From positions 1-7,368 of the forward strand of contig CANQUY010000085.1 in NCBI GenBank assembly GCA_947627125.1: 7,368 bases of DNA, given 5' to 3'. Each line of letters opens with the position of its first letter. The stretch's first letter is position 1. Shown in pieces: positions 1 through 6,034 of this stretch. This DNA is from an uncultured Clostridia bacterium (lineage in GTDB: Bacteria; Bacillota; Clostridia; Christensenellales; Borkfalkiaceae). The notes beneath the pieces were generated by a model that was not told the origin of the DNA, did not search any database, and saw only the letters and a list, made by a program, of their open reading frames with translations. The position numbers and the translations under genes are program-made.

Positions 1-1038
1 AAGGACCAAGAGGGGGTCAAGATCTGTGTTTTCTACCCCGAAGAGGGGGTCAGCAAGATGCAGAAACTGCAGATGTGCACGACGGAGGGGAACAATATCG
101 ACGTCGTCGCCGTCAGAGGCAACTTTGACGACTGCCAGCGGGCCGTCAAGAATATCATGAACTCCGCCGAAAAGCGGGAGGAGATTTCAAAGCGGGGATA
201 CATTCTCTCGTCGGCGAACTCCATCAACATCGGTCGGCTTCTGCCGCAGGTCGTCTACTACTTTTCCGCCTACTGCGACCTGCTCTCTTCCGACCAGCTG
301 AAGATGGGGGAAAAGGTCGTGTTCGCCGTTCCCACGGGCAATTTCGGGAACATTCTCGCGGGCTATTACGCAAGGCGCATGGGGCTCCCCGTTGAAACCC
401 TGCTGTGCGCTTCCAACAAGAACTGCGCACTCACCGATCTCCTAAAAACGGGCACTTATAACGTAAAAAGGCCCTTTTTCCGCACCATGTCCCCCTCGAT
501 GGATATCCTCATTTCCTCCAATCTGGAGCGGCTCATCTTCGAGCTCTCGGGGCGGAATGCCGAGCTCACTGCCTCCCGTATGCAGAGTTTGAGCGTTTCC
601 GAAAAGTACTCCCTCCGCGCGGAGGAGCTCAAGGAGCTCAAGTCGCTCATCTACGCGGGCTGTACCAACGAAACGGACACGGTGGAAACCATCTACGATT
701 TCTTTATGGACTACGGTTATCCCATGGATCCCCACACGGGCGTCGCCATGAGCGTCGCACAGCGGTATGAGGCCATGATCGAGGAGGATAAGGACGCCGA
801 AAAGCATCCCATCATCGTCCTCTCCACGGCAAGCCCCTACAAATTCCCGCAGGATATTCTGTATGCCTTGACGGGAAACGACGTGAAGGATTCATACAAG
901 GGCGTGAAGCGCATTCATCTTCTCACTGCAATGAAGGTGCCCGAATGCCTCAAGGAGATTCGCTATAAGCCCATTCTCTTCAAAACGGTCGTTTCGTGCG
1001 AAAAGATGTACGACGAGGTTTTGAAGTTCATAAACTGA
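1..1038 (+). CDS. thrC: Threonine synthase, 5'-truncated by window edge
   Basis: Last step of threonine biosynthesis: a PLP-dependent cytosolic enzyme that converts O-phospho-L-homoserine and water to L-threonine and phosphate. The frame is open from base 1, so 345 codons are visible and the gene starts upstream. The first residues (KDQEGVKICVFYPEEGVSK) and the following QKLQM..TTEGNN..V..V.GNFDDCQ block match the middle of the long (roughly 500-residue) threonine synthases, so about 150 residues are missing. These include the N-terminal domain and the PLP lysine of the FKD motif. Visible family marks are SANSINIGRLLPQ (substrate side) and VPTGNFGN at bases 328-351, the glycine/asparagine loop that holds the PLP phosphate. 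The C-terminus (LKFIN) is intact, with TGA at 1036-1038. A strong terminator follows at once, so it is the last gene of its transcript. The identification is from recalled family motifs. Confidence 0.95.
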   Translation, partial: KDQEGVKICVFYPEEGVSKMQKLQMCTTEGNNIDVVAVRGNFDDCQRAVKNIMNSAEKREEISKRGYILSSANSINIGRLLPQVVYYFSAYCDLLSSDQLKMGEKVVFAVPTGNFGNILAGYYARRMGLPVETLLCASNKNCALTDLLKTGTYNVKRPFFRTMSPSMDILISSNLERLIFELSGRNAELTASRMQSLSVSEKYSLRAEELKELKSLIYAGCTNETDTVETIYDFFMDYGYPMDPHTGVAMSVAQRYEAMIEEDKDAEKHPIIVLSTASPYKFPQDILYALTGNDVKDSYKGVKRIHLLTAMKVPECLKEIRYKPILFKTVVSCEKMYDEVLKFIN

Positions 1039-1067
1039 GCAATAAGTATCAAATTTTTGTATTTTTC

Positions 1068-1093
1068 GGCGTCTTTCCCAAGACGCCTTTTTT
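1068..1093 (+). terminator. Rho-independent terminator of thrC
   Basis: The 7-bp stem GGCGTCT (1068-1074) / AGACGCC (1081-1087) is perfect, with an optional eighth T-A pair, a loop of 4-6 nt and six T residues at 1088-1093. It begins 30 bases after the thrC stop codon. It separates thrC from the repeat region and the trmL operon, which has its own promoter. Confidence 0.92.
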
Positions 1094-1202
1094 GATGGTG
1101 TCCGTATGCCCCGCGGGGACGGTATGAGTGACCTGCTTTGGAGCCCCTTTCCTCATTCCGAGCCCCGTAAGGGGCGAGAGAATCCCGCTATAAGAACGGA
1201 AG
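1094..1202. repeat. Degenerate repeat fragments left of the tandem array
   Basis: There is no plausible gene here. The 23-base stretch 1108-1130, centred on the palindrome CCCCGCGGGG, recurs with two differences at 1678-1700 inside the third repeat unit. The stretch 1151-1190 (CTCATTCCGAG ... GAGAGAATCCCGC) resembles the inner arms of the neighbouring palindromes (CTCAGAATGAC, GCGAGATTCTTCGG) when read on the other strand. I read this as decayed pieces of the same repeat family, which is inference. Confidence 0.55.
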
Positions 1203-1413
1203 TCCGTCAGTCTATGAGATCCGCTCGCTTCGCTCGGGATGAGGGCGGCCCATAGCGGCGTCATGCTGAGAATGGGAGTAAAACGCAGTCTGCGGTGGCT
1301 ATACCGAAGCATCTCGCCGCTTGAGAAGTCCTTATACGCCCCGCGAGATTCTTCGGGTTAAGTTTTCGGACTTCGTTCCTGCGTCCGTTTCTCAGAATGA
1401 CGCGGGGGCTGGT
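1203..1413. repeat. Tandem palindromic repeat, unit 1 (211 bp)
   Basis: This is the first of two adjacent 211-bp direct repeats. It opens with TCCGTCAGTCTATGAGATCC and contains a nested inverted repeat. The outer arms are GCGTCATGCTGAG (1258-1270) and CTCAGAATGACGC (1391-1403). The inner arms are CCGAAGCATCTCGC (1304-1317) and GCGAGATTCTTCGG (1343-1356). Each pair has one mismatch. As RNA or single-stranded DNA it would fold into one long interrupted hairpin of about 146 nt. It carries no convincing coding sequence. The type resembles dispersed REP/BIME- or MITE-like intergenic elements; I cannot name the family. Confidence 0.85.
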
Positions 1414-1624
1414 TCCGTCAGTCTATGAGATCCGCTCGCTTCGCTCGGGATGAGGGCGGCCCATAGCGGCGTCATGCTGAGAACGGGAGTAAAACGCAGT
1501 CTGCGGCGGCTATACCGAAGCATCTCGCCGCTTGAGAAGTCCTTATACGCCCCGCGAGATTCTTCGGGTTAGAATATCGGACTTCGTTCCTGCGTCCGTT
1601 TCTCAGAATGACGCGGGGGCTGCT
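1414..1624. repeat. Tandem palindromic repeat, unit 2 (211 bp)
   Basis: This copy of unit 1 is offset by exactly 211 bases and differs at about 7 positions by my manual comparison (about 97 percent identity). Four of the differences are clustered near 1571-1576, in the loop-side part of the descending arm. The arms are conserved: GCGTCATGCTGAG at 1469-1481 and CTCAGAATGACGC at 1602-1614. The closeness of the two units points to a recent tandem duplication or unequal recombination. Confidence 0.85.
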
Positions 1625-1895
1625 TCCGTCAGTCTACGAGATCCTCTCGCTTCGCTCGGGATGAGGGAGCGGCTCTTGCCCCGCGGGGACGGCATGAGCG
1701 CAGCGAAGGATCCCATAAAACTGACGGAAGCCCATAGCGGCGTCATGCTGAGAATGGGAGTAAAACGCAGTCTGCGGTGGCTATACCGAAGCATCTCGCC
1801 GCATATACAGTCGCCCCGCGAGATTCTTCGGGTTAAGTTTTCGGACTTCGTTCTTTCTCGAGTTCTCAGAATGACGCGGGGCGGGGAGCCGAGAA
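1625..1895. repeat. Palindromic repeat, unit 3, with 60-bp extra arm
   Basis: The unit starts like units 1 and 2 but carries about 60 extra bases between the opening arm and the central palindrome. The extra piece ends in CTGACGGAAG (1721-1730), the exact inverse of CTTCCGTCAG at 1623-1632. ATGAGCGCAGCGAAGGATCC next to it is the imperfect inverse of the GAGATCC ... CGCTTCGCTCGGGATGAG opening arm. Unit 3 thus holds two hairpins in a row: 1623-1730, then 1740-1877. The second has outer arms at 1740-1752 and 1865-1877 and inner arms at 1786-1799 and 1818-1831. Its right end fades at about 1880-1895, roughly 100 bases before trmL. Confidence 0.8.
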
Positions 1896-1954
1896 CCCCT
1901 TGAACCTGCGGCGAGGTGTGTGTTTCGCACATTTGCGGAATTGCGGAGAAGCGC

Positions 1955-1983
1955 TTGATTTTTTTGTGCGGATATACTATAAT
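1955..1983 (+). promoter_or_regulatory. Sigma-A promoter of the trmL operon
   Basis: The -35 box is TTGATT (1955-1960) and the -10 box is a perfect TATAAT (1978-1983), with the optimal 17-bp spacer. Transcription would be expected to start about 7 bases after the -10 box, near 1990. That is the A of the trmL start codon, so the message may have no leader. Confidence 0.75.
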
Positions 1984-1989
1984 GATGGC

Positions 1990-2484
1990 ATGTTTCACGT
2001 TGTGTTGGTAGAGCCCGAGATCCCGCAGAATACAGGCAATATTGCCCGCACCTGCGCGGCCACGGGCTGTGAACTTCATCTCATTGAACCGCTCGGGTTC
2101 GACATTTCCGAGAAAGCTCTGCGGCGGGCGGGGCTCGACTATTGGCATCTCGTCAAGGTCCACGTCCATGCCCACTTTGCGGCCCTCAAAGAGGCCTATC
2201 CCGCGGCAAAATTTCACTATTATACGACGAAATCGCGCACGGTCTACACCGACGCGGCTGTAAATAGCGGCGATTTTCTCGTCTTTGGCAAGGAAACGAA
2301 GGGGCTGCCCGAGGAACTCCTCGTCGAGAATCGGGAAAACTGCGTCCGCATTCCCATGATCGATGAGAGCAGGTCGCTCAACCTCTCCAACGCCGTTGCG
2401 ATCGCCGTCTATGAGGGACTGCGGCAGAACGGCTTCCGCGGCCTTCAGACGGAGGGAAACCTGCACAGACTGTCATGGGATTGA
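1990..2484 (+). CDS. trmL: tRNA (cytidine(34)-2'-O)-methyltransferase
   Basis: SPOUT-class enzyme that methylates the ribose 2'-OH of the wobble base (C34/cmnm5U34) of certain tRNA-Leu isoacceptors, using S-adenosylmethionine. The product is 164 residues, near the family's usual 155-160. Motif 1 is PEIPQNTGNIART at about residues 9-21. Motif 2 is VFGKETKGLPE at 98-108. Motif 3, RSLNLSNAVAIAVYE at 128-142, forms part of the trefoil knot. The frame extends upstream to a TTG at 1900, but homology begins at MFHVVLVEPE, so I place the start at ATG 1990. No Shine-Dalgarno sequence precedes it, and the predicted transcription start coincides with the codon, which fits leaderless translation. Its last 10 bases overlap the next gene. 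Confidence 0.93.
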   Translation: MFHVVLVEPEIPQNTGNIARTCAATGCELHLIEPLGFDISEKALRRAGLDYWHLVKVHVHAHFAALKEAYPAAKFHYYTTKSRTVYTDAAVNSGDFLVFGKETKGLPEELLVENRENCVRIPMIDESRSLNLSNAVAIAVYEGLRQNGFRGLQTEGNLHRLSWD

Positions 2485-3566
2485 GCACGAAAAAACGCAG
2501 ATATGTGACGTTTTTTGCCGCCCTGCTCTTCGGCGCGGCGTTTGCGCTCGTCCTGTTTTTGCCCTATCCCAAAAATATCGGACTGCGGACGGATCGCTAC
2601 ACGGTGTATTGGTCGGACGGGAGCAGGACGGAGGAGAGCTTTGCGGACGCTCTTTCCTGCGTCGTCGGCGTCACCGGGGAAGGGGAGATCCTCTTGCAGC
2701 GGGGTGCACTTTTCGGCACATATGTGGGAGAAAATGATCTGAAAGAGGCCGTCCGCATCCTCGAAGAGGGCGAACTTGCGCCCATGCTCGCGATGGATCT
2801 TCCGTTCAACCGCCTCGAGAGCGCCGCGCTCTTCCGCGCCTATGGCGACAGGCTCTGTTTCGACACGGGCGAGTGGCTCCGCTTCAACGGGGAGAAGGTA
2901 GTCTTGACCGAGATCGGCAGGGCGGGGACGGTATTTTTTACGGGCGGAACGCTCACGGCGTCCCTGCTCATTCCCACGGGAGCGGAGCGGCTGATTCTCG
3001 GGGATCTCGCCGAATTTTCCTATAAGACGGTGTACGGCACGTCCGTGCGGATCGAGGGAAAATCGCGATATATTGTCGAAAACGGCGCAGTTATCGACAG
3101 TTCTCTGGGCAGAATTTTCGCGGCGGGAGAACCGCTCGCAACGGACATTATCGTTCCCGACGTCGCCGTTGCCGCACAGGGAGCACTTCTGCCCGCGCGG
3201 GGGCTTGTTTCGGTCAGCCTTCCCTTTGTGGGAAGCGGGCCCGTCGCCGCAGGGGAAAGGTTCTTCGGGGAACTCGGCTATCTCTTCTCGGAGGGAGAGG
3301 AATACTTCGTTCCCGCGACGCTCAAAAAAGTCAGAGTGCGGGGCGGCGCGCTCATCTCCTTCGCCTTTTACCACTGCCCCGATCTGGAGGAGGTCGACGC
3401 CTGCGGCGTGGCACCTGCGGACATTGATCCCGAGGCGTTTGAGGGGCTGTCCTCGCTCAAATATCTGCATACGCCGCGGGCGGACGTCAAGCTCACGGAT
3501 CCCGAAAAATTTACAACTTATGTCGCAGAATGCGGCTGTACGATCTATGAAAGAAAGGAGGCTTGA
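2475..3566 (+). CDS. Membrane-anchored BspA/LRR_5-type protein, function unknown
   Basis: The product has 363 residues. KKRR at residues 6-9 precedes one hydrophobic segment (about 10-30), giving an N-in signal anchor with the remainder probably outside the cell. Residues 40-195 match no domain I recognise. The C-terminal part looks like a degenerate BspA-type leucine-rich region (LRR_5). It has LPFVGS at 249-254, LGYLF at 267-271, VPATLKKVRVRGG at 279-291, then the repeats AFYHCPDLEEVD (297-308) and AFEGLSSLKYL (321-331). The order LPFVG, FGYLF, VP.SLK.V..GG, AF..C..L is typical of clostridial LRR_5 surface proteins (from memory). The start overlaps the trmL stop by 10 bases. The only purine-rich site (GGAGGG, 2451-2456) is 18 bases upstream, so translation is probably coupled to trmL. 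The role is unknown; the neighbouring cls hints at the envelope but proves nothing. Confidence 0.85.
   Translation: MGLSTKKRRYVTFFAALLFGAAFALVLFLPYPKNIGLRTDRYTVYWSDGSRTEESFADALSCVVGVTGEGEILLQRGALFGTYVGENDLKEAVRILEEGELAPMLAMDLPFNRLESAALFRAYGDRLCFDTGEWLRFNGEKVVLTEIGRAGTVFFTGGTLTASLLIPTGAERLILGDLAEFSYKTVYGTSVRIEGKSRYIVENGAVIDSSLGRIFAAGEPLATDIIVPDVAVAAQGALLPARGLVSVSLPFVGSGPVAAGERFFGELGYLFSEGEEYFVPATLKKVRVRGGALISFAFYHCPDLEEVDACGVAPADIDPEAFEGLSSLKYLHTPRADVKLTDPEKFTTYVAECGCTIYERKEA
3554..3561 (+). promoter_or_regulatory. Strong ribosome binding site for cls
   Basis: AAAGGAGG lies inside the last codons of the upstream gene, 8 bases before ATG 3570. It fixes the cls start and shows that cls is translated independently although only 3 bases separate the two frames. 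Confidence 0.85.
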
Positions 3567-3569
3567 CAG

Positions 3570-5144
3570 ATGAAAAATTTTTTTAAAAAAGTTTTCAGCA
3601 GATTCCCGCTCGTCGCTCTCACCATTGTGGCTCTCATCCTCGTCTTCTTCGCCGTCCTCTTCGGAGGATGGTATTTTGGAGCATATGTCTTGGCCGAGGC
3701 CTTTCCCGTTTCCGAAACCATTGTCACGATCGTTGTGACCATTCTCGACGATCTTATCCTCATTATCGCCGTCGTCAACGTCGTCAGCCGTGACCTCGTG
3801 CCCGAAACCAAGATCCCGTGGATCCTCTGCATCATTGTGCTGAACGTCCTCGGCGTGTTCATCTATATCCTGTTTTCCTCCCACCGTCCCACAAGGAAAC
3901 AGCGGAAACTCTATAAGGAGCTCTATGCGCAGAACAAGCCGTATACGGTGCGTGCCGTCCAAAAGGAAACGCTGCGGGAGGAGGTCGGCCACTGGGCGAG
4001 TATCGGGGAGGCCCTCCTCGTTTCCGAGCCCTCCGCCGTCATCCGCGGGAACACCGCCGTGGAGTATTTTCCCTCCGGCGAGGACTTCTTCGGGCGCGTC
4101 CAAGGGGACCTCGAGAAGGCAGAAAAGTTCATCTTCCTCGAATATTTCATCCTTGAAAAGGGCAAATTTTGGAACACGCTCCTCGAAATTCTCGTCAGAA
4201 AGGCGAACGAAGGGGTCGAAGTCAGGGTCATGTACGACGATATCGGCTCCATGGGCAAGGTGCGTGCGGGGTACTATAAGGAACTCAGAAAGCTCGGGCT
4301 CAAGGCGGAGAAGTTCAACCACTTCGTGCCCGTCGTCACCACCCTCCACAACAACCGCGACCACAGAAAGATCCTTGTCATTGACGGGAAAGTCGGCTAC
4401 ACGGGCGGGCTCAACCTCGCAGACGAATATATCAACGAAACCCATCCCCTCGGCTATTGGAAGGACAATGCCGTCCGTCTTGAGGGGGAGGGAGTGTTCA
4501 ACCTCACGCGCATGTTCCTCGGCATGTACCAACTTGCATCCAAGAAGGTGGAGGACATTTCGCCCTATCTTATAAAGCATGAAGTTGAGGCGGAGGGGTA
4601 TGTCCAGCCCTACGGCGGCGGCCCCGTTCCCATGTACGAAAGGCACCTTGCCGAGGACGTCTATGTGAATATCATCGGCGCGGCGCATGACTATCTGTGG
4701 ATCACGACGCCCTACCTCATCATTGATTACAGAATGCGGCAGGCGCTCATTCTCGCCGCCAAGCGGGGAGTGGACGTGCGCATCGTGACGCCGCACATTC
4801 CCGATAAGAAGATCGCTTTCGGGCTGACCCGTTCCAACTATATGGCGCTCATCAAGGGCGGCGTAAAGATCTATGAATTCACGCCAGGGTTCGTGCACGC
4901 CAAGATGTTTTTGGCGGACGACAGGGTGGGCACGGTGGGGACGGTCAACCTCGACTACCGCTCGTTTTTGTACCACTTTGAGGACGGCGTTGTGCTGTAC
5001 AACACGCCTGCGCTCAAGGATATCAAACAGGACTTTGAGAAAACGTTTACGGCCTCGCAGCTGCAGTCGGAAGAGGACGCGAAGAAGAGCCCTGTCTGGC
5101 GTTGGCTGTGCGAGATCGCGAAGATATTTGCACCGTTGTTTTAA
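3570..5144 (+). CDS. cls: Cardiolipin synthase (phospholipase D superfamily)
   Basis: Membrane enzyme that condenses two phosphatidylglycerol molecules into cardiolipin and glycerol. The product has 524 residues, a little longer than the usual 480-510. Three hydrophobic N-terminal segments lie at about 12-40, 50-72 and 82-103. The motif RDLVPETKIPWIL between the last two is the usual PLD-nuclease N-terminal (PLDNc) signature of Cls. Both catalytic HxKxxxxD motifs are complete: HRKILVID with H265, K267 and D272, and HAKMFLAD with H443, K445 and D450. They are followed by GGLNLADEY and GTVNLDYRSF as expected, so the enzyme should be active. It is the third gene of the trmL operon. The C-terminal tail (KSPVWRWLCEIAKIFAPLF) has the usual Cls ending. 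Other PLD-family phosphatidyltransferases are possible but less likely. Confidence 0.94.
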   Translation: MKNFFKKVFSRFPLVALTIVALILVFFAVLFGGWYFGAYVLAEAFPVSETIVTIVVTILDDLILIIAVVNVVSRDLVPETKIPWILCIIVLNVLGVFIYILFSSHRPTRKQRKLYKELYAQNKPYTVRAVQKETLREEVGHWASIGEALLVSEPSAVIRGNTAVEYFPSGEDFFGRVQGDLEKAEKFIFLEYFILEKGKFWNTLLEILVRKANEGVEVRVMYDDIGSMGKVRAGYYKELRKLGLKAEKFNHFVPVVTTLHNNRDHRKILVIDGKVGYTGGLNLADEYINETHPLGYWKDNAVRLEGEGVFNLTRMFLGMYQLASKKVEDISPYLIKHEVEAEGYVQPYGGGPVPMYERHLAEDVYVNIIGAAHDYLWITTPYLIIDYRMRQALILAAKRGVDVRIVTPHIPDKKIAFGLTRSNYMALIKGGVKIYEFTPGFVHAKMFLADDRVGTVGTVNLDYRSFLYHFEDGVVLYNTPALKDIKQDFEKTFTASQLQSEEDAKKSPVWRWLCEIAKIFAPLF

Positions 5145-5149
5145 AATTT

Positions 5150-5187
5150 CGATGAATTCTTTTTTAAAGGACAAAAAAAATTCATCG
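5150..5187. other. AT-rich stem-loop after cls, possible operon end
   Basis: CGATGAATT (5150-5158) pairs perfectly with AATTCATCG (5179-5187). After one mismatch the stem continues with a run of T (5160-5164) against a run of A (5173-5177). The loop is about 8 bases. It starts 6 bases after the cls stop. No T-run follows, so it is not a standard intrinsic terminator; it may instead protect the 3' end or stop transcription weakly. Confidence 0.55.
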
Positions 5188-5220
5188 AGGGGTTAATTCC
5201 CGTATTTCATAACTGCTTCT

Positions 5221-5344
5221 GCGGCCGACAGCTCCGTTTTTCATAGGGGCAGTAAGCCGCAGGTATGCGGCAAATTGAGTGCGCTTAGGCAGGGCGACCC
5301 TGCCACGCGCAGTGATTGGGAACGGTCCGTTGATGTACGGCCGC
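5221..5344. other. Candidate branched structured element (RNA or repeat)
   Basis: This 124-base stretch is closed by GCGGCCG (5221-5227) / CGGCCGC (5338-5344), extended by ACA/TGT with one bulged A. Inside I see three hairpins. The first is GCTCC (5231-5235) with GGGGC just before 5250. The second is GCCGCA/TGCGGC around the loop GGTA (about 5257-5272). The third is GGCAGGG (5288-5294) / CCCTGCC (5298-5304) with a CGA loop, extended by TGCGC/GCGCA (5280-5284 / 5307-5311). An alternative pairing joins CCGTT (5234-5238) and AACGG (5321-5325). The strand is unknown because the pairing is symmetrical. It matches no tRNA, SRP RNA, tmRNA or riboswitch I can recall. It could be a structured small RNA or another dispersed palindromic repeat. 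Confidence 0.45.
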
Positions 5345-5362
5345 TGCGCGCTCATTTTGACC

Positions 5363-5635
5363 CCGCGCTCATCCTGAGCGCAGCGAAGGATCCCATAAAA
5401 CGCACGGGGGCTCATGGCGGCGTCATGCTGAGAACGGGAGCACAACGCAGTCTACGAGGGTTCTACCGAAGCATCTCGCCGCATGCTTTACGGACATTCG
5501 CCGCGAGATTCTTCGGGTTAGTTCTCTTTGACTTCGTTCTTTCTCCGTTTCTCAGAATGACGCGGCGGCCCCTGCTCCCGTGCGTTCAACGGGATGCTTC
5601 CCCTTCGACTGGGCTCAGGGTCAGCATGAGCGCGG
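5363..5635. repeat. Nested palindromic, MITE-like element (related to the trmL-side repeats)
   Basis: The ends are perfect 10-bp inverted repeats: CCGCGCTCAT (5363-5372) and ATGAGCGCGG (5626-5635). The arms continue inward as an imperfect inverted repeat. CTGAGCGCAGCGAAGGATCCC and AACGCACGGG on the left (to about 5408) face CCCGTGCGTT, ACGGGATGC and CCCTTCGACTGGGCTCAG on the right (5577-5619). Nested within are the same two arm pairs as in the 1203-1895 repeats: outer 5420-5432 / 5551-5563 and inner 5466-5479 / 5503-5516. There is no transposase and no credible reading frame. I see no clear direct repeat of a target site at the borders. Confidence 0.7.
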
Positions 5636-5657
5636 AGCGCAAAATTTTCAATTCAGT

Positions 5658-5912
5658 ATGATCCATTCTCTCTCCGGCGGGGTGATCGCCGATAACGAAA
5701 TGTATACCTTTGCCAAAGTTCGCGTCGGCGGCGCGCCCTGTTGGTATCTCGCGCCCTTTAAGGTCGAGGCGGGAGATCGCGTTCTCGTCCCAACGGCGGG
5801 CGGGGAGGCCGAGGGCGAAGTCGAACGCGTGGAGTTCTGCACGCCGCAGACCGCTCCCGTTTCCGTCAGACGCGCAAGGGAAATTCTTGCTCTTTTGCCG
5901 AAAAATTCTTGA
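5658..5912 (+). CDS. Small conserved-looking protein, function unknown
   Basis: The product has 84 residues, soluble, with no signal or membrane segment. The core MYTFAKVRVGGAPCWYLAPF..EAGDRVLVP.. GGEAEGEVERVE reads as a small beta-barrel-like fold. It resembles short clostridial hypothetical proteins of the form YAKV.V.G..., GDRV.VP.G, G.VE.V, then AP.....K.EI (from memory), and loosely the N-terminal part of PriA-type proteins. The open frame extends upstream to 5580, but that part is repeat sequence, so I start at ATG 5658. ATG 5700 (MYTFAKV) is the main alternative, and neither has a good ribosome site. No promoter is evident. The stop (5910-5912) overlaps the -35 box of the next promoter. 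It is probably a real gene, but with an uncertain start and no assigned function. Confidence 0.65.
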   Translation: MIHSLSGGVIADNEMYTFAKVRVGGAPCWYLAPFKVEAGDRVLVPTAGGEAEGEVERVEFCTPQTAPVSVRRAREILALLPKNS

Positions 5913-5938
5913 CATGCCCGCATAGAATGTGGTACAAT
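5909..5938 (+). promoter_or_regulatory. Sigma-A promoter of the Mn2+ riboswitch/mntP unit
   Basis: The -35 box is a perfect TTGACA (5909-5914) and the -10 box is TACAAT (5933-5938), with an 18-bp spacer. Transcription should begin at about 5945, only a few bases before helix P1 of the riboswitch, as expected for this class. Confidence 0.87.
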
Positions 5939-5947
5939 CGAAACTGT

Positions 5948-6034
5948 CATAGGGGAGTAGTCGGTCCGTAAGGGCGGTGATATCCACAAGCGCGCGGGCA
6001 ACCGCGGGTATTTCATGAAACGACAAGACTTATG
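5948..6034 (+). ncRNA. yybP-ykoY manganese riboswitch aptamer
   Basis: The Mn2+-sensing leader directly precedes a manganese exporter gene. The class hallmark GGGGAGTAG is at 5952-5960 (loop L1), and the partner loop CAAGAC is at 6024-6029 (L3). P1 closes the aptamer: CATAGG (5948-5953) pairs with CTTATG (6029-6034), with one G-U. Between them lie a hairpin GTCC/GGGC with a GTAA loop (5964-5975), a helix ATATCC/GGTAT (5980-5985 / 6007-6011), and inside it CGCGG/CCGCG with a GCAA tetraloop (5993-6006). In known members, L1 and L3 dock side by side and bind Mg2+ and Mn2+, and ligand binding stabilises P1. The motif, fold and gene context agree. Confidence 0.92.

Noticed and set aside
1203..1895. 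Possible CRISPR array
   Set aside because: The units are 211 bp long, directly abutting and palindromic inside. There are no short repeats with unique spacers and no cas genes.
1532..1903. Plus-strand frame of 123 codons in the repeat array
   Set aside because: It is made entirely of repeat sequence and its translation repeats itself with the unit. No homologous protein type is recognisable.
1900..1989. Upstream TTG start extending TrmL by 30 residues
   Set aside because: The added residues lie over the end of the repeat region and the promoter, and TrmL homology begins at the ATG at 1990.
1603..2466. Minus-strand frame of 287 codons across the repeats and trmL
   Set aside because: Half lies in palindromic repeat and half is antisense to trmL. 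It has no motif and no ribosome site.
2445..5174. Minus-strand open frame of 909 codons opposite trmL's end, the LRR gene and cls
   Set aside because: It mirrors well-supported + strand genes. The translation is rich in R, E, D and H with no recognisable domain, and long antisense frames are common in GC-rich genes.
5221..5344. Possible tRNA or other known housekeeping RNA
   Set aside because: It has several hairpins but no anticodon arm, T-loop GTTCGANNC or acceptor with a 3' ACCA, and no SRP, tmRNA or RNase P core that I could recognise.
5275..5661. Plus-strand frame of 128 codons across the structured element and palindrome
   Set aside because: It is composed of intergenic repeat sequence. 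Similar strings are typical false gene calls from such repeats.
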